From Bacteroidota bacterium (GTDB lineage: Bacteria > Bacteroidota > Bacteroidia > B-17B0 > Aurantibacillaceae), in assembly GCA_016708845.1 (NCBI GenBank), contig JADJFB010000015.1, positions 1-64,000 on the forward strand: a DNA stretch of 64,000 bases, in the 5' to 3' direction. A program made the translations under genes and the position numbers. The notes below the pieces were generated by a model. It made no database searches. It saw nothing but the letters and a program-made list of their open reading frames with translations, and was not told where the DNA came from. This document shows positions 47,279 through 57,267 of the stretch, piece by piece (positions within the stretch are counted from its first letter, which is position 1; every line of letters begins with the position of its first letter).

Positions 47279-48205
47279 ATGCCATTCATTATTTTTATTT
47301 TAGTCTTCGGATTACTATTAATTTTCTTAAGTTTTGTAACAGTTCAGCAAGGAACTGTAGCGGTTATTACTGTCTTTGGAAAATACAGAAGAATTTTAAC
47401 ACCAGGTTTAAGTATGAAAATACCTTTTATCGAAAAAGTGTATAAAAAAATCTCTATTCAAAATCGTAGTGCTGAGTTAGGGTTTCAAGCAGTTACCATT
47501 GATCAAGCAAATGTAAACTTCACAGCTATGTTATTATATGCTGTAGTTAATCAACAAGAAGAGTCTATTAAAAATGTGGCCTTTAAGTTTGTTGACGATA
47601 AAAACTTAATGCAAGCATTAGTGCGTTCAATCGAAGGTTCAGTTAGAGCGTTTGTTGCTACTAAAAAGCAATCAGAAGTATTATCTTTAAGAAGAGACAT
47701 TGTTGAAGCAGTAAAAGAACAATTAGACGTAATGTTAGAGGAGTGGGGATACCATTTAATTGATTTACAATTAAACGACATCACATTTGATGAAGAGGTA
47801 ATGCGCTCCATGGCAAAAGTGGTAGCAAGTAATAACTTAAAAGCTGCTGCCGAAAATGAAGGTCAGGCTTTATTAATTACTCGTACTAAAGCTGCTGAAG
47901 CTGAAGGTAACTTTATCAAAATTTCAGCTCAAGCCGAAAAAGATGCCTCTCAATTAAAAGGGGAAGGTATTGCCTTGTTCCGTCAAGAAGTAGCTAAGGG
48001 TATGGCTGGTGCGGCTAAAGAAATGGAAGAAGCGAAGTTAGATTCGTCTTTAATTTTATTTAGTATGTGGACAGAAGCTGTTAAAAACTTTGCTCAAGAA
48101 GGAAAAGGCAATGTTATTTTCTTAGATGGAAGCGTTGAGGGCATGGATAAAACCATGAAACAGATGATGGCTTTAAATCAAATGGATATTAATCCAAAAA
48201 AATAA
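47279..48205 (+). CDS. SPFH/Band 7 domain protein
   Basis: A 308-residue membrane-anchored SPFH protein (stomatin/HflK-like). The N-terminal helix (IIFILVFGLLLIFLSFVTV) is followed by QQGTVAVITVFGKYRRILTPGL and the SPFH core (KKISIQNRSAELGFQ). An Ala/Glu-rich coiled coil follows (AAENEGQALLITRTKAAEAEGN). These proteins form membrane cages or platforms and often regulate proteolysis. No NfeD-type partner is nearby. Confidence 0.9.
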   Translation: MPFIIFILVFGLLLIFLSFVTVQQGTVAVITVFGKYRRILTPGLSMKIPFIEKVYKKISIQNRSAELGFQAVTIDQANVNFTAMLLYAVVNQQEESIKNVAFKFVDDKNLMQALVRSIEGSVRAFVATKKQSEVLSLRRDIVEAVKEQLDVMLEEWGYHLIDLQLNDITFDEEVMRSMAKVVASNNLKAAAENEGQALLITRTKAAEAEGNFIKISAQAEKDASQLKGEGIALFRQEVAKGMAGAAKEMEEAKLDSSLILFSMWTEAVKNFAQEGKGNVIFLDGSVEGMDKTMKQMMALNQMDINPKK

Positions 48206-48233
48206 CAGATTTGACGATTATATTTGAAAAATA

Positions 48234-48264
48234 TTGACTTTTTAAATTCAATTTATTATCTTTA
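48234..48264 (+). promoter_or_regulatory. Candidate promoter of the second M43 protease
   Basis: TTGA at 48234-48237, 19 nt, TATCTTTA at 48257-48264, near the Bacteroidota consensus and 43 nt before the start codon. Confidence 0.5.
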
Positions 48265-48307
48265 ATAATCTAAATTAACAAACACAAACACAATAAAATA
48301 CGAACTC

Positions 48308-50494
48308 ATGAAAAAAAATCTATTCACACTATTAGGCTTTACCATGCTTGGCTTTAGTGCAATGGCGCAAAATGGTTTAAAGTTACATCCTTGTGCTACT
48401 TATGAAGCTATGGAAGAAGGGTTTAAAGCAGACCCTAGTTTAAAAGCTAGATATGAAGCATCTCAGGCGCAATTTGAATTAGATTATGCTGCTGAAATAA
48501 ATAGAGTTAATACAGCTGCAAAGGTTGCTGTTCCTGTATATACTATTCCTGTTGTGTTTCACGTAATGGGTAATTTAAATGTAACAGATCAAGCTTTTGC
48601 TACGTTAATGACTTATGTTAATAACGATTATGCTAAAACTGGTTCTGACGTTGGGACAATAAATTCTAGTTTCTCATCTTTATATGTGGATTCTGAAATT
48701 AGATTTGAATTGGCAAAAAAAGACCCTAATGGAAATTGTACAAATGGTATTATTCGTCATGATAACGATAATCCAACTTGGAGTCAATCAAGTCCTGCTT
48801 ACTTATATTCAGGAACAGGAACTAACCGTTGGCCAACAAACAAATATTTAAATATTTATATTGTTGAATGTATTTCTAGTGCAACAATGCCTTGCCCTCC
48901 AACTGGAGCATATATTGGCGGTTATACCTATTTACCAGGCGGAACTCCGTATACAACTAATGGCAATATGGGTGATGCTATTGTGATGTTAAGAAATCAA
49001 GTTAACGTATCTGGACCTTCAGATGCTCGTACAATTAGTCATGAAATTGGTCACTGGTTAAATTTAGCTCATACCTTTGGTTCTTCAAATAATCCGCAAT
49101 TTGATCCATCTAACATGCCAACTGCGCCTATTACTTGTAGTACAGATAACGTAGCGGATACTCCTCCTACTGGTGGTTATTTTTCTATTTGTACTCCTAG
49201 TGCATTAGATTGCTCAACTCCAAACATTGAAAATATTATGGATTATGCCTCTTGCCCTAAAATGTTTACTCAAGGACAAGTTACAAGAATGAGAACTGCA
49301 TTAACTAGCGCGGTAGGTGGAAGAAATAATTTATGGTCGGCTACAAATTTACTAGCAACAGGAATTACTCCTGGTTACACATGTGCACCAGTTGCAAATT
49401 TTGAAGCAAATAAACGTGCTGTTTGTGCAGGAAACTCTTTTACATACACTAGTTTAAGTCAAGTAGGTACAAGTGGTGGTGTTTCTTGGACATTCCAAGG
49501 TGGTACTCCAGCAACTTCAACTGCTACTTCTCAAGTTGTAACTTATGCAACTCCTGGTACTTATTCTGTTGCGATTACGGCTACTAATACTTCTGGTACA
49601 AATACAAAAACGGTTACATCTTTTGTTACGGTTGTTAATCCTGTTGGTGGTGTTCTTGTTCCAGATGCTAATAGCTTTGAGGCAGCTACCTTACCTTCTA
49701 GTATTACAGTAACTAATTTAAATGCTGGTTCTCCAACTTGGATTCAAAATACAGCAGTTGGTGCAAATTCAACAGCTAAGAGTATTTATATTAATAATGC
49801 TTCTTCAAGCAGTACTCCAGGACATGTTGATATTTTTGAAACGCCAGTATATGATTTTTCAACAACATCTAATATTACATTGTCTTACTATTATGCTTAT
49901 GCAAAACGTTTAGCAACCCAAGCAGATACTTTTAAAGTTCAATATTCTACAGATTGTGGTGGTACTTGGGCAAATATTATTGGTGTTCCTACAACAGCAG
50001 CTATGGCAACAGCATCGGGTAGTGTAACAACAACCGCTTTTGTGCCAACTGCTGCAAAATGGATTTTAAAAACACATGTTCCAGCATTATTTACGGCTTT
50101 AAATAACAAGCCTAGCGTAAAATTACGTTTTGTATTTACTAGTGATAAAGTAGTTGGAAGATCAAATAATATTTACATCGATCAAATTAATTTATCGGGA
50201 ACTGTTCTTACAACAGGAATTTCTGAAATTGAAAAATCAATGGAATTAGTTATTTATCCTAATCCTACGGCTTCAACCGCTAATGTTGATTTTAATTTAG
50301 AGCCTAATAAATCGGTTAAAATTAATTTAGTAGATATCATGGGAAGAGTATTAGAAGAAACTACTAAAACAGCTAATAACGATGGACGTATTTCGCATAC
50401 AATCAATCAAGGTGGTAATTTAGCATCAGGTATTTACTTTGTAAATATTGATGTGAATAACCAACGTATTTCTAAAAAAGTAATTATTGAGTAA
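48308..50494 (+). CDS. M43 zinc metalloprotease with PKD domain and type IX sorting signal
   Basis: A 728-residue secreted protease. Signal peptide MKKNLFTLLGFTMLGFSAMA; catalytic domain with HEIGHWLNLAH (His245, Glu246, His249, His255) and Met-turn ENIMDYASCPKMF; a PKD-like domain at about 365-440 (GVSWTFQGGTPATSTATSQ); a beta-sandwich around 450-640; and a C-terminal type A sorting domain (ELVIYPNPTASTANVDF ... GIYFVNIDVNNQRISKKVII). The gene is intact, so the M43 family is functional here. It would digest extracellular protein. It differs from the 28.4-kb protease in carrying extra C-terminal domains. Confidence 0.92.
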   Translation: MKKNLFTLLGFTMLGFSAMAQNGLKLHPCATYEAMEEGFKADPSLKARYEASQAQFELDYAAEINRVNTAAKVAVPVYTIPVVFHVMGNLNVTDQAFATLMTYVNNDYAKTGSDVGTINSSFSSLYVDSEIRFELAKKDPNGNCTNGIIRHDNDNPTWSQSSPAYLYSGTGTNRWPTNKYLNIYIVECISSATMPCPPTGAYIGGYTYLPGGTPYTTNGNMGDAIVMLRNQVNVSGPSDARTISHEIGHWLNLAHTFGSSNNPQFDPSNMPTAPITCSTDNVADTPPTGGYFSICTPSALDCSTPNIENIMDYASCPKMFTQGQVTRMRTALTSAVGGRNNLWSATNLLATGITPGYTCAPVANFEANKRAVCAGNSFTYTSLSQVGTSGGVSWTFQGGTPATSTATSQVVTYATPGTYSVAITATNTSGTNTKTVTSFVTVVNPVGGVLVPDANSFEAATLPSSITVTNLNAGSPTWIQNTAVGANSTAKSIYINNASSSSTPGHVDIFETPVYDFSTTSNITLSYYYAYAKRLATQADTFKVQYSTDCGGTWANIIGVPTTAAMATASGSVTTTAFVPTAAKWILKTHVPALFTALNNKPSVKLRFVFTSDKVVGRSNNIYIDQINLSGTVLTTGISEIEKSMELVIYPNPTASTANVDFNLEPNKSVKINLVDIMGRVLEETTKTANNDGRISHTINQGGNLASGIYFVNIDVNNQRISKKVIIE

Positions 50495-50512
50495 TTAGTT
50501 TTTAATAAGATG

Positions 50513-50545
50513 AAAGCCTCCCAATATTTTGGGAGGCTTTTTTTA
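50513..50545 (+). terminator. Terminator after the M43 protease
   Basis: AAAGCCTCCCAA and TTGGGAGGCTTT form a perfect 12-bp stem with a TATT loop, followed by TTTTT. Confidence 0.9.
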
Positions 50546-50547
50546 TG

Positions 50548-50572
50548 CCCTTCGACTCCGCTCAGGGTGACA
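50548..50572. repeat. Dispersed CCCTGAGCGGAGTCGAAGGG element
   Basis: The reverse strand reads TGTCACCCTGAGCGGAGTCG then AAGGG, a short element that I know as recurring between genes in many bacterial genomes, including Bacteroidota. CCCT and AGGG ends pair. Single copy in this window. Confidence 0.65.
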
Positions 50573-50668
50573 TAATTATTACCGTTATTTATCAACTAAT
50601 TTTCAACACCATAGCAAGTTTCAACAAAAAATGTAAATATTTGTTATGTACTTATAAAAACAAAAGAT

Positions 50669-51034
50669 ATGTCTGAAGAGATAGAAAGAACAGAAAGAGA
50701 AGATTTATTTTCTAAGGCCGTAAAAGCTGGAAAACGCACGTATTTTTTCGACGTGAAATCTACAAGAGGAAACGATTACTACTTAACTATTACTGAGAGT
50801 AAAAAGCGTTTTGGTACTGATGGTAAGTTTACTTACGAGAAACATAAAATCTTTTTATACAAAGAAGATTTTGAGAAGTTCATGGAAGGTTTAAACGAAT
50901 CGATTGAAGTGATTAAAGAAAATGCTCCTCCAATTGTGGAGAGAGAGGCATATTCCGACAGAGAATCTTCTTACTCAGATAAAGGAACTTCTTCATCAAA
51001 TGATGAGGTGAACTTTGATGATTTAGGGAAGTAA
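50669..51034 (+). CDS. Pur-alpha-like nucleic acid-binding protein (DUF3276)
   Basis: A 121-residue single PUR-repeat protein. The core KAGKRTYFFDVKSTRGNDYY followed by KHKIFLYKEDFEKFMEGLNE matches the beta-beta-beta-beta-alpha PUR fold. Bacterial PUR proteins of Borrelia and Bacteroides bind RNA or single-stranded DNA and can act as translational regulators. The C-terminal 35 residues are Ser/Glu-rich and probably disordered. Monocistronic with its own terminator. Confidence 0.9.
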   Translation: MSEEIERTEREDLFSKAVKAGKRTYFFDVKSTRGNDYYLTITESKKRFGTDGKFTYEKHKIFLYKEDFEKFMEGLNESIEVIKENAPPIVEREAYSDRESSYSDKGTSSSNDEVNFDDLGK

Positions 51035-51058
51035 GCTTCTTTTTTAAAGAATATTTTT

Positions 51059-51095
51059 AAAAGCTATTCGACTTAGGTTGGATAGCTTTTATTTT
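51059..51095 (+). terminator. Terminator after the PUR protein gene
   Basis: AAAAGCTAT pairs with ATAGCTTTT, with further partial pairing inside, followed by a T-rich run. Confidence 0.75.
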
Positions 51096-51201
51096 TTAAA
51101 AAAAGTGATTTTTATGCCTCGAAAAAGGTATTTAATTCGTAAATTCGTAACGCAAAATTGAACAATTAACCAATTCTATAAATCTCTAATTATCCTTTAC
51201 T

Positions 51202-53469
51202 ATGGCATTTGACATTGAAATGATTAAGAAGGTTTACGCTAACATGCCTGCACGCATTGAAGCAGCGCGTAAAACCTTAGGTCGCCCATTAACTTTAGCA
51301 GAAAAAATCTTGTATTCGCATTTAGATGCTGATATGAAATTAACAGATTACCCTCGTGGTGCTTCTTACGTTGATTTTAACCCTGATAGAGTTGCTATGC
51401 AAGATGCAACCGCACAAATGGCTTTATTGCAATTTATGCAAGCTGGTCGCCCAACGGTAGCTGTTCCTTCTTCAGTTCACTGCGATCACTTAATTCAAGC
51501 AAAAGCAGGTGCTGCAACCGATTTAGATAGAGCAAAACACGAAAGCGAAGAAGTTTTTGATTTCTTAGCTTCTGTATCCAATAAATACGGTATCGGTTTC
51601 TGGAAACCAGGTGCTGGTATTATTCACCAAATTGTATTAGAAAACTACGCGTTCCCTGGTGGAATGATGATTGGTACCGATTCTCACACAGTGAATGCTG
51701 GTGGTTTAGGGATGATTGCTATTGGTGTTGGTGGAGCAGATGCTTGCGACGTAATGGCTGGTTTACCTTGGGAACTAAAAATGCCAAAATTAATTGGTAT
51801 TAAATTAACGGGTAAATTAAACGGATGGGCAAGTGCTAAAGACGTTATCTTAAAAGTAGCTGGTATTTTAACTGTAAAAGGTGGTACAGATAAAGTAGTT
51901 GAATATTTTGGTGAAGGCGCAATCAACTTATCTTGTACTGGTAAAGGAACAATTTGTAACATGGGTGCTGAAATTGGCGCAACCACTTCTACTTTTTGTT
52001 ATGATGATAAAATGAGCCGTTACTTATCTGCAACTGGCCGTGCTGACGTAGCTGCTTTAGCAGATACTATTAAAGAACATTTAACTGGTGATGCAGAAGT
52101 ATATGCAAACCCTTCTAAATATTTTGATGAAGTCATCGAAATTAACTTATCTGAATTAGAGCCGTATGTAAACGGACCTTTTACTCCAGATTTAGCAACG
52201 CCTATTTCAAATTAAAAGCAGCTGCTGAAGAAAATGGCTGGCCTTTAAAAATTGAAGCAGGTTTAATTGGTTCTTGTACAAACTCTTCTTACGAAGATAT
52301 TTCTCGTGCGGTATCATTAGCGAAACAAGCATCTGCTAAAGGATTAAAATCTAAAGCAGAGTTTATGATTAACCCAGGTTCTGAGCAAATTCGTTACACC
52401 ATTGAGCGTGACGGTTTCTTAGATGTGTTTGCTCAAGTTGGTGCAACTGTATTTACTAACGCTTGCGGACCTTGTATTGGTATGTGGGATAGAGTAGGTG
52501 CTGAAAAACAAGAAAAAAACACGATTATCCATTCTTTCAACCGTAACTTTGCGAAACGTGCAGATGGAAATCCAAATACATTTGCATTTGTTGCGTCTCC
52601 TGAAATTGTAGCTGCTATGGCTATTGCAGGTGATTTAAGTTTCAATCCTTTAAAAGATACATTAACTAACGATAAAGGTGAGCAAGTTAAATTAGACGAG
52701 CCAACTGGTTACGAGTTACCTCCAAAAGGTTTTGCTGTTGAAGATGCAGGATACCAAGCTCCAGCAGCTGATGGAAGTAAAGTACAAGTTTTAGTAGAGC
52801 CAACTTCTAAACGTTTACAATTATTAGATCCATTTCAAAGCTTGGGAAGGTGTTGACTTTAAAGGCTTAAAATTATTAATTAAAGCAAAAGGTAAATGTA
52901 CAACCGATCATATCTCTATGGCTGGTCCATGGTTAAAATTCCGTGGTCACTTAGATAACATTTCTAACAACATGTTAATTGGTGCAGTAAATGCATTTAA
53001 TGATAAAACCGATAACGTTAAAAACCAAATTACTGGAACATACGAAGGTGTGCCTGTAGTACAACGTGCTTACAAAGCCCAAAACATTGGATCTATTGTT
53101 GTAGGTGATGAAAATTATGGTGAAGGTTCATCTCGTGAGCATGCAGCAATGGAGCCTCGTCATTTAGGTGTTAAAGTAGTATTAGTAAAATCTTTTGCTC
53201 GTATTCACGAAACAAACTTAAAGAAACAAGGGATGTTAGGAATTACTTTTGCTAACCCTGCTGATTACGATAAAATTAAAGAAGACGATACTATTGATGT
53301 ATTAGGATTAACTTCTTTTGCACCAGGTGTACAGTTAACTATTGCATTAACACATGCAGATGGTAGCAAAGAAGAATTTAAGGTAAACCATAGCTATAAT
53401 GCTCAACAAATTGAGTGGTTTAAAGCTGGAGGTGCTTTAAATATTATTCGTGCTTCTGTAAAAGCTTAA
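51202..53469 (+). CDS. acn: Aconitate hydratase (two frameshifts)
   Basis: Aconitase of about 755 residues that isomerises citrate to isocitrate in the TCA cycle. It shows the mitochondrial-type arrangement: SVHCDHLIQAK and IGTDSHTVNAGGLG in domain 1, GLIGSCTNSSYEDISRA and NACGPCIGMWDR with the 4Fe-4S Cys residues, and GEGSSREHAAMEPRHLG in the swivelling domain. The frame breaks at 52205-52214 (AAA should be AAAA, giving PISKLKAAAEE) and near 52840-52850 (CAAAGC should be CAAGC, giving DPFQAWEGVDF). Both are A-run indels in an essential-type gene, so errors are the likely cause. Confidence 0.92.
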
Positions 53470-53498
53470 TCGTCATTGCGAGCGGAGCGAAGCAATCT
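53470..53498. repeat. REP-like element TCATTGCGAGCGGAGCGAAG
   Basis: Starts directly after the aconitase stop codon. The sequence has complementary ends (ATTGC and GCAAT) around a GAGCGGAGCGAA core and closely resembles the REP-like palindromes common between genes in Bacteroidota and some other phyla. Confidence 0.7.
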
Positions 53499-53512
53499 CG
53501 CTCTTAGCAAGA

Positions 53513-53558
53513 TAAAACAAAACTCCCTCTGTTGTTTAACAGGGGGAGTTTTGTTTTA
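53513..53558 (+). terminator. Terminator downstream of aconitase
   Basis: AAAACAAAACTCCC pairs with GGGAGTTTTGTTTT, with a CTGTT/AACAG inner stem, giving an almost continuous stem of about 19 bp. Confidence 0.85.
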
Positions 53559-53589
53559 TTAGGTATTATAGATATATTTAATTCAAATT

Positions 53590-56500
53590 ATGAGAGCAAA
53601 ATATTTATTGATACTAATTACGTTAATACAAATTTATTGTCTTAATGCTCAAGTTAGTTATAATTATAAGTTGTATACAACGGAAGACGGTTTAATAAGT
53701 AATACTTGTTACAAATTATTTCAAGACTCTAAGGGCTATCTATGGATAGCTAACGGTAACGGCGTAAGTAAATTTAACGGTAAATCATTTGATAATACGA
53801 TAGATAAAAGTTATTTAAAATACTGGGCTGTTGAAGATTTTGTTCAGAATAGCGAATTAAAATTATTAATTAATAATCCTGATTTTATATATGACCCTTA
53901 TTTGAAAAAATATCTTAGTAAGGATTCATTATATAGTCAATTTATTAGAAAAGGTCAAGAAGAATTAGGGGCTAGGTCTTCAACTACTTATCTTGATAAA
54001 GATTTTTATAAAATTTATACTTTAAACACATTGTCAAATAAAACAAATGACACTTTATATTATAGTTATAATGGGAAATACAACTATGTTGTTTTGCCTA
54101 ATAATAGAAGTAATGAAGAGTTAAATTTAATTAAAGATAGAAATAATAACATATATATATACGTTTTAGATACCATATCTAAATACTACTCATATTATAG
54201 TTTTCAAAAAGGTAAATTAAAATTTTTATTAAAACTAAAAGAGAAAGTTTTTAAAATAGAAAAATTAAGTAAAGATAACCTAATATTTTTTTATGGTTTT
54301 TATGGTAGTGATAAATCACCACGAACTAATATTTCAATTTATAATAGTAAAGGCTTATTAATAAATAAACATACATTTATTCCTCTAAACGAATCATATA
54401 ATGCTTTTGACTGCATTGTTAAGGAAAATAATGTTTGGTTTCCTTCAAAAAATGGTTTAATAAATTATAATGAAGCTCAAGGATTTAAAGAATTTATTGA
54501 TTTTGACAGGAATATTGATACAACACTCATTACTCAATATGATATGTATGGTAATCCATGGACTTTAAAAAACCTTGTTGATGGTAATTATAATCAATTA
54601 GTGTTTGATAATAATGGAAATATTATTAATGGTGATAGAGTATTTAACGGTATAACATTTAATGATTTATTGCCATTTTCCCTTTACTCTAACTTTCAAT
54701 TTAATAACTTTTCCGTCAGTAATAAAACCTGGTAAGTATAGAAGATTTAATTTGCGATCGTGAAAACAATATATGGATGGCTACTCAAAATGGATTAATT
54801 AAGTTTTCTCCTATACCATATAGAGAAATTCAGAAGTATTTATCAAAAACAAATTTAGATTTTAAACAAGAATTTATTGATGAAAGTGGAAGAGAGTTTT
54901 ATGTAAAAAAAGATGAGCTTAATAGACTTTTTTATTAAAAATATATAAAAATAATAAGTTGTTATATTCAAAAGACTATAGAAAATCTCAGTTGTCTTCA
55001 ATAAAAATAGGGTTAGACGAGGTATTGAAATTTTATTCATTTGGTAAAAATACGGCAATGTTTTATAACGCTGATAACAATAAATACGCACTGTGTTTAT
55101 TTAATAATAACGAGGTTAAAAAGTATGAATTCGACAAATACATGAGATGTTTATACTCAGATTCTTTAAGGATGTTGCTTAAGGGATGGGATACGAATAT
55201 TGTATTTGATGTTAATTTTTCTAATGTGTCTAAAATTAAAATTCAAAAAAGCTTAAATGAAAAGATATTTTATTATGAGTTTAATTATGATGGGCAATTT
55301 GATAATTTTTTTAAAAAAGAAAATAAAATGCTAGGAAAATATTTGACAGTATGTGTATTAAAATCAAATTTTATAATTGACACTTTTAGCTATGGTAATA
55401 TTCCAATTGAAGTACGTTATAATTTATCAAACATTTTTAATGTTAAGTTTGAAAATCATAATTTATTAGTAGTTGATAAGAAAGGTGATTTTTATTTTGC
55501 AGATGAAAAATCCCATGTAAAATATTTAATTTCTAATACTAATGATAAGATATTACTAAATAAAGAAATGCCAGAAATATTTAAGATTTTAATTTTTAAA
55601 GATTTGTTATTACTTACAAAACATAATAGATTAATAGTTCTTAAAATTGACAAATTAAATAAAAAATTATGGTTATTAAATGATTATTCTTTTAAAAATG
55701 GTTTATTATCTATGTACGAAAATGCCTTTTTTATTCACGATAATTATTTAATATTAAACTCACAAGGGATACCTTATATTTCCATATTTTCATATAATGA
55801 GTTTATAAAAACGGATTAAACAATCCAATAAATGTAAAAGTCCCAACGTGGGTTGACGATTTATTGACAGATAAGCATAATTATCTACAAAATACACTTA
55901 ATGAATCTTTCTTTAACAAGCAACCTCCAATTATAAATATTAATACAATTTCTTATAATTACAAGGGTAAACAAGTTAATGATTCTTTGAAATTACATAA
56001 TTATTCTAACTCAATAAGTAATCTCACTTTTAACTATGACGCTGTTAGTTTAACCGAAGGTGATTATATACAAACAAAATATAATGTATTGGGTTTTGAT
56101 ACTACATGGCAGACAATTAATACTAATGAAATAAAATTTTCTTCGCTCCCACCTGGTAGTTATACCCTGCAAATAAAAGCTTGTAATAATCATAATTTTT
56201 GGAGTGATCCTAAACAATTTGCTTTTAGTATTGATTTTCCTTGGTACAGAACATGGTTTGCTTATATCATGTATTTAATAATTGGTGGTGGTTCAATCTA
56301 TTTATTTATTAAATCTAGAACTAGAAAGTTAGAAATAGAAAAGGAAAAATTAGAAAAAATAGTAGAAGAGAGAACTTCTGAAGTTATTGAGGAAAAGAAA
56401 GTTATTACCGAACAAAAACACCTTATCGAAGAAAAACATCGCGAAATAACCGATAGTATTAATTATGCCGAGCGCATTCAACGTAGCTTTTTAGCAACCA

Positions 56501-57195
56501 AAGAACAGCTGGATGAAAAACTAAAAGATTACTTTGTATTCTTTCAACCAAAGGATGTGGTGAGTGGAGATTTTTATTGGGCACATACTTTACAAAATGG
56601 GAATTTTGCTTTAGTAACAGCTGATAGTACAGGGCATGGTGTGCCAGGTGCTATTATGAGTTTATTAAATACCTCTTCCTTAGAAAAAGCAGTGGAGTTA
56701 GGTATTTATGAACCAGCTGAAATATTAAATCACACACGCCAAACGATTATTCAACGTTTAAAAAAAGACGGTAGTATTGATGGTGGCAAAGACGGGATGG
56801 ATTGTAGCTTAATTAGCTTCAATAAAGAAAAAACTAAATTAGTATTTGCTGCAGCAAATAATCCTATTTGGATTATTAGGAATAATGAACTTATAGAATT
56901 ATCACCAGATAAAATCCCAGTTGGTAAACACGATAGAGATTCTATTTCTTTTACCCAACATGAAGTTGATATATAAAAAGGAGATATGATTTATACTTTA
57001 ACAGATGGTTTTCCCGACCAGTTTGGTGGACCAAAAGGCAAGAAGTTTATGTATAAAAAGTTAAAAGAACTATTAATGACCATTGCCCATAAACCAACAT
57101 CCGAACAGCAAAAGTTTTTAAAAGATACTCTTAGTGGTTGGATGGTAAATACAGAGCAGGTGGATGATATTACGATTATTGGAGTGAGAGTGTAA
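53590..57195 (+). CDS. Second propeller/Y_Y_Y/SpoIIE sensor phosphatase (three frameshifts and an in-frame stop)
   Basis: A predicted protein of about 1200 residues paralogous to the one at 40.9-44.2 kb. Signal peptide (MRAKYLLILITLIQIYCLNAQ), a diverged propeller region (TTEDGLISNTCYKLFQDSKG), a Y_Y_Y domain (YNVLGFDTTWQTI, PPGSYTLQIKA), one membrane helix (FAYIMYLIIGGGSIYLFI), a coiled coil with EEKHREITDSINYAERIQRS and a SpoIIE domain (VSGDFYWAHT, ADSTGHGVPGAIMS, DGMDCSLIS, LTDGFPDQFGG). Frames break at 54732-54736, 54936-54941 and 55812-55817, each repaired by one base. TAA at 56974-56976 is in frame, between EVDI and KGDMIYTLTDG. No SiaB/SiaC-like gene is adjacent. Confidence 0.75.
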
Positions 57196-57232
57196 ATTTA
57201 AAACCATAACATAAAGCTACGAGATTGATGCG

Positions 57233-57240
57233 TATATTTG
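57233..57240 (+). promoter_or_regulatory. -7 element upstream of the DUF3857 pair
   Basis: TATATTTG, exact TAnnTTTG match, 27 nt before the ATG at 57268. No -33 TTTG is apparent. Confidence 0.45.
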
Positions 57241-57267
57241 AATCTATCATAATTGGACACTATATTT

